Notes under the pieces: generated by a model | Told to the model about the DNA's origin: nothing | Database searches by the model: none | Seen by the model: only the letters and a program-made list of their open reading frames with translations | Made by a program: the position numbers and the translations under genes | In this document: positions 1-6,621 of the stretch, in pieces | How the letters are laid out: the number at the start of each line of letters is the position of its first letter | How positions within the stretch are numbered: the stretch's first letter is position 1 | Source: Helicobacter sp. | GTDB taxonomy: Bacteria > Campylobacterota > Campylobacteria > Campylobacterales > Helicobacteraceae | NCBI RefSeq assembly: GCF_022511165.1 | Contig: NZ_JAFLSB010000034.1 | Coordinates: forward strand, 1-15,521 | Length of the DNA stretch: 15,521 nt | Direction: 5' to 3'

Positions 1-103
1 CGGCTTTCCCACTTGCAGCAAGCACTGCCATTTTCACTTCTGCGCCCAAAGCACCCACACTCAAAAAACTTAAAAACAAAGTTAAAATCGCAAATTTTCT
101 CAT
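1..103 (-). CDS. Exported protein of unknown function, N-terminal part only (cut by window edge)
   Basis: The first 34 codons of a minus-strand gene are visible; the rest lies before position 1. Translation starts MRKFAILTLF and continues through a hydrophobic core to VGALGAEVKM. This is a typical Sec signal peptide: a positive n-region (R2, K3), about 14 hydrophobic residues, and an A-L-G-A cleavage site near residue 21. The start is supported by an AGGGAG ribosome-binding site about 7 bases upstream. The mature protein is therefore probably periplasmic. About 13 mature residues are not enough to assign a family. A periplasmic solute-binding protein is one possibility given length of signal and context beside a cysteine synthase gene, but that is a guess. 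It lies 70 bp downstream of the cysteine synthase gene on the same strand and has its own promoter candidate. Confidence 0.7.
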   Translation of the reverse strand, partial: MRKFAILTLFLSFLSVGALGAEVKMAVLAASGKA

Positions 104-137
104 TCTATTTCTCCCTGCATATCCTTAAATTTTGCAC

Positions 138-168
138 ATTATAAAAACATAAATAAAAAACTTGTCTA
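138..168 (-). promoter_or_regulatory. Candidate promoter for the exported-protein gene
   Basis: On the minus strand there is a perfect -10 box TATAAT (138-143). It is preceded at 19 bp by TAGACA (163-168), a fair match to the -35 consensus TTGACA. The predicted start of transcription is near position 131, giving a leader of roughly 28 bases. The spacer is longer than the optimal 17 bp, so the -35 assignment is weaker than the -10. Confidence 0.45.
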
Positions 169-173
169 CCCCA

Positions 174-1079
174 TTAAAGCGTATTAAATAAATCAGTTGA
201 AAGGTATCGCTCTGCTGTATCATTAAGCATTGTAAGCACCTTTTTATCGGGATTTGCTTTAGCAATTTTTTGTGCGATGGCGACATTTGCGCCACTTGAT
301 ATACCCACCATTACACCGATTTTGCCAAGCTCTTGTGCGCTCTTAATCGCCTCTTCATTGCCGGCAAGTTTAATAGAATCTATGACTTCAGTATTTAAAA
401 TCTTAGGAATAAAATTCGCGCCAATCCCTTGAATCTTATGCCCTGCAGCTTGTCCTTTGCTAAGCAATGGCGAAGCTTCTGGCTCTACACCAATAATTTG
501 AATAGAAGGAATCTTTGCCTTAAGCACCTCTCCTACACCGCTAATTGTCCCACCTGTGCCAAATCCTGCCACAAAATAATCCAATTTTCCCTCAAAGCTC
601 TCATAAATTTCAAGTGCTGTTGTCTCTTTGTGGATTGCCACATTAGCAGGATTCTCAAATTGGCTTGGCATAAAGGCATTAGGAGTGACTTGCAAAATCT
701 CTTGCGCCTTGTTTAATGCACCTTTCATACCCTCACTTGCAGGAGTAAGCTCAAGTTTTGCGCCAAAAAGTTGCATCATTTTGCGTCTTTCAATACTCAT
801 TGATTCAGGCATAGTAATGATGATTTTAAGCCCCATACTCGCGCAAATCATCGCTAGAGAAATACCCATATTGCCACTTGTGCATTCTACAATGGTTGTT
901 GCTTTGGTGATTTTACCACTATCAAGAGCATCTTTTATCATTGAATACGCAGCGCGATCCTTTACAGAATGGCTAGGGTTGAGAAACTCACATTTGCCAT
1001 AGAGATTAGAAGCAAACTGATGAAGGTGCAAAATAGGTGTCTTGCCGATAATATCCGTAATATTAGACGCAATTTTCAT
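174..1079 (-). CDS. cysK: Cysteine synthase family PLP enzyme (O-acetylserine sulfhydrylase-like)
   Basis: This is a 301-residue fold-type II PLP enzyme, the usual length for CysK/CysM. It makes cysteine from O-acetylserine and sulfide in the cytoplasm. Visible motifs are NPSHSVKDR (K40 is the expected PLP lysine), the substrate-binding loop CTSGNMGIS (residues 66-74), QFENPAN (140-146), the phosphate-binding GTGGT (174-178) and GISSGAN (259-265). A longer reading starting with TTG at 1094 is open. I prefer the ATG at 1079, because the AAAGGA ribosome-binding site is then 6-7 bases upstream, while with the TTG start it would be inside the gene. One residue stands out: the loop has Met71 where cysteine synthases usually have Thr (SGNTG). 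CysK, CysM and related activities cannot be separated by eye, so the gene symbol is tentative. Confidence 0.88.
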   Translation of the reverse strand: MKIASNITDIIGKTPILHLHQFASNLYGKCEFLNPSHSVKDRAAYSMIKDALDSGKITKATTIVECTSGNMGISLAMICASMGLKIIITMPESMSIERRKMMQLFGAKLELTPASEGMKGALNKAQEILQVTPNAFMPSQFENPANVAIHKETTALEIYESFEGKLDYFVAGFGTGGTISGVGEVLKAKIPSIQIIGVEPEASPLLSKGQAAGHKIQGIGANFIPKILNTEVIDSIKLAGNEEAIKSAQELGKIGVMVGISSGANVAIAQKIAKANPDKKVLTMLNDTAERYLSTDLFNTL

Positions 1080-1120
1080 AGAAAATCCTTTCAATAGTTA
1101 AAATAATCAATGCAAGGCAC

Positions 1121-1149
1121 TAAATATCAATTTTTTTGTTTAAAGTCAA
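1121..1149 (-). promoter_or_regulatory. Candidate promoter for the cysteine synthase gene
   Basis: On the minus strand, TTGACT (1144-1149) is followed after 17 bp by TATTTA (1121-1126). The -35 is good and the spacing ideal, but the -10 matches the consensus at only three positions. The predicted leader is about 35 bases. Confidence 0.35.
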
Positions 1150-1236
1150 GATTTGAAAGAATAAATCAAGCAAATTTCGCTAAAGATGCGCTAAACTTCC
1201 CTTTGTAAAATCTATACACAAATCTTTAAGAATTAA

Positions 1237-1631
1237 AGAGGAAGCAATGAAGCCCATACATATGAATCTCTAGCAGGGATTATCCCCACAAGTGTGCAAT
1301 ATGACATAGGGCTTATTCCTTTTAAGCCTAGCACTTTTAATCTTGTTCATTGTATGCCAAATAAGCTTTTTGAGTATATCCAATCTCGTCTTGCCTTGCT
1401 TTGCACACCGCTTGTTGATGTAAGTGCATTTGCCAAAACACATCAATGCGGGGCTATCGCAAGCGGATTTGAGAATGAGGATATCTTACATACGCTTTTA
1501 TCGCTTGAATCTAAAGACATTGACACCCTCAAATCCTACTCACACAAAGCGGCACAAAATGGCATATAGGGCACAATCAGCATATTTTAGAACATCTGCT
1601 TTGTAATCATCTGGGCATTCGCATAGAGTGA
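1237..1631 (+). pseudogene. Glycosyltransferase remnant: C-terminal part only, with one frameshift
   Basis: From 1237 (just after an in-frame TAA at 1234-1236) the plus strand reads a typical glycosyltransferase C-terminal segment, including EAHTYESLAG, YDIGLIPFKP, PNKLFEYIQ and LCTPLVDV. These are the nucleotide-sugar-binding side motifs of GT-B enzymes, in which P-N-K-x-F-E-Y is characteristic. The first frame ends at a TAG at 1567-1569, after AAQNGI. The next frame, entered at the A4 tract 1556-1559, continues sensibly as WHIGHNQHILEHLLC and stops at TGA 1629-1631. Restoring one A would join them into one natural C-terminus. The N-terminal half of the enzyme is absent and an intact start is lacking. 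An ATG with a good ribosome-binding site at 1247 is in the wrong frame and stops after eight codons. I read this as a truncated, frameshifted relic; a single-base sequencing error could explain the frameshift but not the missing N-terminus. Confidence 0.75.
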
Positions 1632-1805
1632 GAGGGTTAGTCCCATAATATCGAGCATAACAAATATCACAAAAAGTTGTTGATTACAATGTGAGCGCGT
1701 AAGCAAAAAGAGGCTTAGAGGAAAAAACACTATGCCTAGCCCCACAAACACCCACCCAAGCACACAGCAAAAAAATGCGGTATAAAAAGCTATTTTTGCA
1801 TTCAT
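1587..1805 (-). CDS. Small hydrophobic membrane protein, unknown function
   Basis: This is a 72-residue ORF starting with ATG 11 bp after the lon stop codon on the same strand. It has two hydrophobic stretches, about residues 5-35 (which may cross the membrane twice) and about 45-62, with a short hydrophilic link carrying RSHCNQQ. It has no clear ribosome-binding site (the upstream bases are TTTTCTAA), so it would rely on translational coupling to lon or on weak initiation. Its last 45 bases overlap, tail to tail, the end of the glycosyltransferase remnant. I do not recognise the family. It could be a genuine small inner-membrane protein cotranscribed with lon, or a chance ORF in AT-rich sequence. 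The long uninterrupted hydrophobic pattern favours the former only slightly. Confidence 0.45.
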   Translation of the reverse strand: MNAKIAFYTAFFCCVLGWVFVGLGIVFFPLSLFLLTRSHCNQQLFVIFVMLDIMGLTLSLYANAQMITKQMF

Positions 1806-1816
1806 TTAGAAAACAA

Positions 1817-4225
1817 TCATTTCATCAGCGCAATATCAAGCACTTCTTTAATATCGCTCACGCCAATAATCTCTAGCTTATCAAGCACCTCTTTGGGAAT
1901 ATCTTTCAAATCACGCTCATAGTTTTTTTGTGGAATAAGCGCGGTTTTAATCCCCGCTTTATGTGCCGCTATAAGCTTCTCACGCAATCCGCCAATAGCA
2001 AGCACATTCCCCCTAAGTGTAAGCTCACCTGTCATCGCAATATGTGCATAAATTTTAGAATCTGTGAGGATAGAGGCTATTACACACGCCATCGCAATCC
2101 CCGCACTTGGTCCATCTTTTGGCGTAGCACCCTCTGGCACGTGTAAATGAATATCATAAAGCTGATAAATAGGCGTTTTGTGAGATTCTTTAGCCTTGAG
2201 AAACTTCTTATCAAGTAGCACTTTGATTACAGAATGAGCAATATGCGCAGATTCTTTCATTACATCACCAAGACTTCCTGTGAGCGTAAGTGTGCCTTTG
2301 CCCTTAATCTTTAGGGCTTCGATTTTTAGCACATCACCGCCCACACTCGTCCAAGCCAAACCATTCACAATGCCAATAGCATTTTTCTTATCCGCTGGAG
2401 AAATCTCAAATACAATCTTATCTAAGAAATCGCCTATATTATGGGGCGTAATGCTTATGCTTTTCTCGCCTTTTAGAATCAAAGTCGCACTTTTACGCAT
2501 AATCTGGGCAATCTTGTGCCTTAGGCTTCTTACCCCCGCTTCACGTGTATAAGTCTCAATAATGCTTTTTAGCGCAGGAGTGGTAATTTTAAGCTCATTT
2601 TGGCTTAATCCGTGCTTTTGTAGCTCTTGAGGGATAAGATATTTTTTTGCAATCTCGTATTTCTCTTGAGGCGTATAAGAAGAAATAGAAATAAATTCCA
2701 TTCTATCGCGCAAAGGGGCTGGAATCGTGCTAATATCATTTGCTGTGGCAATAAAAATCACTTGAGAGAGATCAATATCAAAATTGGTGTAATAATCCCT
2801 AAAAGCGTGATTTTGCTCTGGATCTAAAATCTCAAGTAGCACACTTGTAGGGTCTCCCCGATAGCTTCTACCAACTTTATCAATCTCATCAAGCACCACG
2901 ACTGGATTCATCTCTTTTGCTTCAATCAAACCTTGCGTGATACGCCCGGGCATTGCACCAATATAAGTGCGGCGATGCCCACGCAATTCATTGACATCTT
3001 CTAAGCCACCAAGTGCAATGCGCACGAGCTGTCGCTTAATGGCTTTAGCAATAGAATTTGCAAGACTTGTTTTCCCCACCCCCGGTGGTCCATAAAAACA
3101 CAAAATCGTGCCTTTTTCTTGTTTAGATGTGTTTTTTGATGGAGATTTTGTGCCTTTTTGTCCTTTTTGCGCATTTGCTTCGCGTTGTGCCACAAGCTCT
3201 TTGACTGCAAAATACTCCACAATGCGTTCTTTTGGTTTTTGCAATGAATAATGATCGACATCAAGCTGTTTGGCAACCTTTTGGATAGAAAGCTTTTGTT
3301 TAGCGTATTTACCAAATGGAATCTCAAGCACCCATTCCACATAATTTTGCAAAATATTTGCATCGCCGCTATCTTGGTGCATACGAGATAATCGCTTAAT
3401 CTGTTTTTGCACCTCTTTGTAGGCATTCTCCCCCATATAAGGTTTAAGGGCATTGAGTTTTTGCTCATATTGCTCCATTTCCTCATCACGCATATTCTCT
3501 GTCCCAAGCTCTTTTTGAATCTGCTTGAGCTGCTCTTTGAGGAAATATTCCTTATTGACTTGCTCCATTTTGTTATGCACTTTATTTTTTATCTCTTTTT
3601 GGAGCTTTTGGGCTTGTGTTTCTTCAATCACAATATCAATAAGCCTAAGCACACGCTCCTCTACATTATCTTTAGCAAAAAGCTCGTAGGCTTGTTTTTT
3701 TGATAAACGCATTGCCGAAGCGACAAAATCCACAATACGATTTGGCTCATTATTGCTCTCAATAGTTTTAATAAAATCAGGTGAAAATCGCCCATCAAGA
3801 TTAGCAAGATGCAATACTTTTTCGTGAAGCACTTGCAAAAGCGCATTCATTTTATTATGCTCATATTCTTTGTATTGAAATATATCAACTTTCACTTGCA
3901 AAGGCTCTGTATTAGAGGGCAGCACAGAGAGAACCTTCCCACGATATAAGCCTTTAAAAAGTAGCTTCACACGCCCTTCTGGCAACGCTACTTCGCGCAT
4001 AATACTCCCAATCACACCCACATTATAAAATGGAATCTTTTGATTCTCATCATCGTGCTCAAGCCCAATAAAAATCAAACTATTGCCCTCCACAGCTTTA
4101 TGCGCAGCTTTGATATGCTCTTCATTGCTAATAAAAAGTGGAGCAATCATAAAAGGATATATGAGTTCATCTTCTGTAATCACAGGCATAATCATTGGAA
4201 AATCATCATTTTGTAAATTATTCAT
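1817..4225 (-). CDS. lon: ATP-dependent serine protease Lon (La)
   Basis: This 802-residue protein has the complete Lon layout: an N-terminal substrate-binding LAN domain (about 10-200), a helical/coiled region (about 200-340, rich in K/E/Q), an AAA+ domain with Walker A GPPGVGKT (379-386) and Walker B VVVLDEID (442-449), and a C-terminal protease domain. The catalytic Ser707 lies in PKDGPSAG and the catalytic Lys750 in GGLREKL. Their 43-residue separation matches the Ser679/Lys722 pair of E. coli Lon. The enzyme unfolds and degrades misfolded and short-lived regulatory proteins in the cytoplasm. A low-complexity insert of about 25 residues rich in K, G, S, T and Q (about 346-371) lies just before the Walker A strand. 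The start is supported by AGGAG about 9 bases upstream. The gene follows bamD by 12 bp, and the bamD stop overlaps the lon ribosome-binding site, so the two are probably cotranscribed and coupled. No HrcA/CIRCE-type repeat was seen upstream. Confidence 0.97.
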   Translation of the reverse strand: MNNLQNDDFPMIMPVITEDELIYPFMIAPLFISNEEHIKAAHKAVEGNSLIFIGLEHDDENQKIPFYNVGVIGSIMREVALPEGRVKLLFKGLYRGKVLSVLPSNTEPLQVKVDIFQYKEYEHNKMNALLQVLHEKVLHLANLDGRFSPDFIKTIESNNEPNRIVDFVASAMRLSKKQAYELFAKDNVEERVLRLIDIVIEETQAQKLQKEIKNKVHNKMEQVNKEYFLKEQLKQIQKELGTENMRDEEMEQYEQKLNALKPYMGENAYKEVQKQIKRLSRMHQDSGDANILQNYVEWVLEIPFGKYAKQKLSIQKVAKQLDVDHYSLQKPKERIVEYFAVKELVAQREANAQKGQKGTKSPSKNTSKQEKGTILCFYGPPGVGKTSLANSIAKAIKRQLVRIALGGLEDVNELRGHRRTYIGAMPGRITQGLIEAKEMNPVVVLDEIDKVGRSYRGDPTSVLLEILDPEQNHAFRDYYTNFDIDLSQVIFIATANDISTIPAPLRDRMEFISISSYTPQEKYEIAKKYLIPQELQKHGLSQNELKITTPALKSIIETYTREAGVRSLRHKIAQIMRKSATLILKGEKSISITPHNIGDFLDKIVFEISPADKKNAIGIVNGLAWTSVGGDVLKIEALKIKGKGTLTLTGSLGDVMKESAHIAHSVIKVLLDKKFLKAKESHKTPIYQLYDIHLHVPEGATPKDGPSAGIAMACVIASILTDSKIYAHIAMTGELTLRGNVLAIGGLREKLIAAHKAGIKTALIPQKNYERDLKDIPKEVLDKLEIIGVSDIKEVLDIALMK

Positions 4226-4237
4226 TCTTACTTGCTC

Positions 4238-4879
4238 CTACCAATTAAAAATACGCACATACCAAGGAATATACGAAGCTTTAGGATTAAAATGCGTAAA
4301 AAGCTCATCATCATTGCGCCTTAAATACTCTTCTGCCGCCTCTTGTTTATTTTGTTTTTTATACACATTTGCAATCACGCGATTAAGCTCAATTTGCCCA
4401 AGTTGAAATTTCAAATAAATATATTCCACATAGGGCGCATAGCGACTTTGAGGAAAGGTATTTAAAAATGATTGCGCTTCACTGATACTTCTTGCGATAA
4501 ATTCCTGATCTTTGCTGTAATTTTTGAATCCATAGAAATTTGCTAGAATCTTCAAATACCGCGCATAGTCTTGATTCTCCAAAGATGAGTATCGTTTGAG
4601 ATATTCATCAAAATAAAAACTTGCCAAAAGATATTCATCTTTCTCCATATGCGCCTCTCCAAGTATAAGCATTGCTTCGGGCAAAAGAGGAGAGTTCATA
4701 TGCTCACTCTGCAAAGAAGCAAAAAATCCATCTGCGCCCTCAAGGTTACTAAAATTAATCTCTTTAATCATTGATTCATACCAATAAGAGGCGGGTTTGT
4801 TGTATTCAACTTCTTTCTTTGCACAACCAAAAAACATAAAAATTGAAAACAAAACACACATTAAAACATATATTCTCAT
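4238..4879 (-). CDS. bamD: Outer-membrane assembly lipoprotein BamD (YfiO/ComL family)
   Basis: This 213-residue lipoprotein has a signal peptide ending in the lipobox FFGC, with Cys19 as the lipidated residue. The mature part is helical with TPR-like pairs, for example LLPEAMLILGEAHMEKDEYLLASFYFDEYLKR split over residues about 67-98, and a later QSRYAPYVEYIYLKF stretch, as in BamD. BamD sits on the periplasmic face of the outer membrane and works with BamA to insert beta-barrel proteins; it is sometimes annotated as competence lipoprotein ComL. A TTG one codon upstream is open, but the ATG at 4879 is preferred because AAAGG lies 6 bases upstream of it. Only TPR-type repeats and the lipobox define the family by eye; the neighbouring lon gene supports it, since I recall ComL next to lon in H. 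pylori. Confidence 0.88.
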   Translation of the reverse strand: MRIYVLMCVLFSIFMFFGCAKKEVEYNKPASYWYESMIKEINFSNLEGADGFFASLQSEHMNSPLLPEAMLILGEAHMEKDEYLLASFYFDEYLKRYSSLENQDYARYLKILANFYGFKNYSKDQEFIARSISEAQSFLNTFPQSRYAPYVEYIYLKFQLGQIELNRVIANVYKKQNKQEAAEEYLRRNDDELFTHFNPKASYIPWYVRIFNW

Positions 4880-4911
4880 CAAAAACCTTTAATTATCAAA
4901 ATAAATGATGT

Positions 4912-4917
4912 ATTATA
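4912..4917 (-). promoter_or_regulatory. -10 box for the bamD-lon unit
   Basis: A perfect TATAAT on the minus strand lies about 33 bp upstream of the bamD start codon. No convincing -35 box is present at 16-19 bp, which is common for Campylobacterota housekeeping promoters. It is back-to-back with the fliW promoter in a 156-bp divergent intergenic region. Confidence 0.5.
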
Positions 4918-4936
4918 CACTTTAGATTTTATTATT

Positions 4937-4966
4937 TTGGCATAAAACACATATTTATGTTATAAT
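4937..4966 (+). promoter_or_regulatory. Candidate promoter for the fliW operon
   Basis: TTGGCA (4937-4942) is separated by 18 bp from a perfect TATAAT (4961-4966). A second TATAAT follows directly (4967-4972). The TTGGCA might suggest a sigma-54 -24 element, but there is no TTGC -12 element at the right spacing, so a housekeeping sigma factor is more likely. The predicted leader is about 60 bases. Confidence 0.5.
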
Positions 4967-5002
4967 TATAATGAATAATGATAATTTTAGCGCATTAAGC
5001 CT

Positions 5003-5032
5003 ATGGGTAATGGAAGCGAAATATGGGAGTAG
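5003..5032 (+). promoter_or_regulatory. fliW leader with a 9-codon ORF and two GGA motifs around the ribosome-binding site
   Basis: The leader contains ATG (5003) followed by eight codons reading GNGSEIWE and a TAG at 5030-5032, 3 bases before the fliW ATG. The mini-ORF covers the fliW ribosome-binding site GGGAG (5025-5029). Two GGA triplets (5012-5014 and 5026-5028) are spaced 14 bases apart, the second inside the ribosome-binding site. This is the arrangement used by CsrA to block translation. No strong ribosome-binding site precedes the mini-ORF, so its translation is doubtful. Confidence 0.3.
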
Positions 5033-5035
5033 AAT

Positions 5036-5470
5036 ATGGTTTTTGAAGTCAAGTTGCCAATTTTGGGTTTTGAAGAAGTAAAAAAAATGAAGCTTGAAAA
5101 GATTGATGATTTGTTTATGAAACTTTCTAATGTCGAGAGTGAAGTGCCGCATTTCACGCTTGTTAATCCCTTTTTACTTCGAGAATATGAGTTTGATGTC
5201 CCCTCAAATATTAAGATTTTGCTTGATTTAGACAATGCTAAAAATCTGCTCATTGCTAATATTATGGTAATTCAAAAACCTATCGAACAATCCACCATTA
5301 ATTTTCTTGCTCCTCTTATTTTTAATTTTGACAATCTCACAATGGCGCAAGTGGTGCTTGATAGCACACAATATCCCATATATAAGCTCAATGAACCCAT
5401 TGGCACATATTACAATCAAGAAGTTCAAAAGAGCAATCCATCTGTGCTTATGCAAGATAGCAATAAATAA
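5036..5470 (+). CDS. fliW: Flagellar assembly factor FliW
   Basis: This 144-residue cytoplasmic protein matches the usual FliW length of about 140-150. Characteristic features are the N-terminal FEVKLPILGFEEV strand, HFTLVNPFLLREYEFD (about 40-55), a middle INFLAPLIFN segment (the N-[FL]-x-A-P-[IL] signature) and a C-terminal YPIYKLNEP stretch. FliW binds the translational repressor CsrA and, in exchange, flagellin, coupling flagellin synthesis to filament assembly; Helicobacter genomes often carry two copies. The start is supported by GGGAG 6 bases upstream, and an in-frame TAG just before it excludes a longer product. It heads a plus-strand run of seven genes, with proC starting 14 bp after its stop, although the next gene has no evident flagellar role. 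Confidence 0.88.
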   Translation: MVFEVKLPILGFEEVKKMKLEKIDDLFMKLSNVESEVPHFTLVNPFLLREYEFDVPSNIKILLDLDNAKNLLIANIMVIQKPIEQSTINFLAPLIFNFDNLTMAQVVLDSTQYPIYKLNEPIGTYYNQEVQKSNPSVLMQDSNK

Positions 5471-5484
5471 GTTAGCAAAAATCA

Positions 5485-6600
5485 ATGAAACCACTCCTTG
5501 TCCTAGGATATGGCAATATGGCACAGGCTATATTAGCTCAAAATCCCTTTATTACTGCACATTATGAGCTTTATATCGCCGGACGAGATAGCAAAAAAGC
5601 AAAAGATTTTGTTTCTGCTTGTGAGCTTAGCGCGAAGATTCTCCCCGCACACAGCAATCATCAAGGACAATATGAGATTGATTGTAATGGCAAAGATATG
5701 CTTCTTTGTATTAAGCCTAAGGGACTAGAGAGCTTTGTCTTTAAGGGCAAGGCACGATGTGTGTATAGTGTGTTGGCAGGAGTGAGTATAAAAAGCATTC
5801 AAGCACATATTCAATCCACCTACATCGTGCGCTTAATGCCTAATATCGCCGCACACAGCAAACTCTCTGCTACTGCCTTTTATTATCTACCAAATACAAG
5901 CAAAACCCTCTCTATTCTCCACAAAGAAGTGATTCCTTTTATAGAATCCTTTGGAAATGCCGTGCAAGTAGATAATGAATCTCTCATAGAATCAAGTATT
6001 GCTCCAAGTGGAAGTGGTATCGCTTTTCTTGCTCTTATAGCAGAATCCCTCATAGATGCAGGAGTGCTTGAAGGACTCACATACGCACAAAGTGTAGCTT
6101 TAGTGAAACAATGTTTTGCGGGATTTAGCGCAGAATTAGCCCATAAAAGCCCAAGTGAGCTTAAATATGCTATCTCTAGCCCGGGTGGCACAACGATAAG
6201 AGGTATTCAAGCCCTTGAGCAAAGTGGAGTGCGAGGGGCATTAATTAATGCCGCACATATTGCCGCACAATACGCAAAAGATAGCATTACAGCCCATAAG
6301 CCCCTAGTCAAAGATTCCACGTCACAGATTCATCTTGTGTCAAATCCCTTTTCTATCAGCAATACACCCAAAAAACAAGAAAAAATAAGATTAGTAGATA
6401 TTGATAAGGAGTTGGGGCAAAGTGCAGGTTCTGCCTTTAAAAAAGCCAAAGAATTGGGCTTAAAAGTCAAAACTCCTTCAAGTTCGATTACAAAAGAAGA
6501 GGCAGATTGGGTGCTTTCTGAATGTCTCATAAGCAGAAGTCCTCAAGGTTTGCGCATTGTGCGCAAAAATAAGGCGCAAAAGCCAAAGGCAAAGTCGTAG
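5485..6600 (+). CDS. proC: Pyrroline-5-carboxylate reductase with a C-terminal IF2-N-like domain
   Basis: Residues 1-272 are a complete ProC, which reduces pyrroline-5-carboxylate to proline using NAD(P)H. The Rossmann start reads LLVLGYGNMAQAI (4-16), followed by VLAGVSI (97-102), VRLMPNIAA (115-123), SGSGIAFLALIAESLIDAGV (175-194) and the signature SPGGTTIRGIQALEQSGVRG (232-251). Most ProC proteins end about here, at 255-275 residues. This one continues for about 100 residues. After a linker (273-298), residues 299-346 read KIRLVDIDKELGQ, then FKKAKELGLKVKT and SSSITKEEAD. They resemble the small helical IF2 N-terminal domain, including the L-G-x-x-V-K-[ST] and S-S-S-[IV] core. The tail (355-371) is very basic. 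No Met occurs in the extension, so it cannot be a separate in-frame gene with ATG. GIAF replaces the more usual GPAY around residue 178, as in H. pylori-type ProC from memory. There is no good ribosome-binding site. Confidence 0.9.
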   Translation: MKPLLVLGYGNMAQAILAQNPFITAHYELYIAGRDSKKAKDFVSACELSAKILPAHSNHQGQYEIDCNGKDMLLCIKPKGLESFVFKGKARCVYSVLAGVSIKSIQAHIQSTYIVRLMPNIAAHSKLSATAFYYLPNTSKTLSILHKEVIPFIESFGNAVQVDNESLIESSIAPSGSGIAFLALIAESLIDAGVLEGLTYAQSVALVKQCFAGFSAELAHKSPSELKYAISSPGGTTIRGIQALEQSGVRGALINAAHIAAQYAKDSITAHKPLVKDSTSQIHLVSNPFSISNTPKKQEKIRLVDIDKELGQSAGSAFKKAKELGLKVKTPSSSITKEEADWVLSECLISRSPQGLRIVRKNKAQKPKAKS

Positions 6601-6621
6601 AATCTAAAGACATAACTTCCT

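Noticed and set aside
1..103. Assignment of the partial gene to a molybdate- or sulfate-binding protein
   Set aside because: Only about 13 mature residues are visible and they do not match a specific family signature.
3001..3507. 168-codon minus-strand ORF within lon in another frame
   Set aside because: It is fully contained in lon and has no recognisable motifs of its own.
4949..4960. Dyad ACATA-TT-TATGT in the fliW promoter spacer
   Set aside because: It is AT-only apart from two G/C pairs, and such dyads are expected by chance in a region this AT-rich.
4937..4960. Sigma-54 promoter for fliW
   Set aside because: TTGGCA resembles a -24 element, but no GC-containing -12 element (TTGC) occurs at the required distance.
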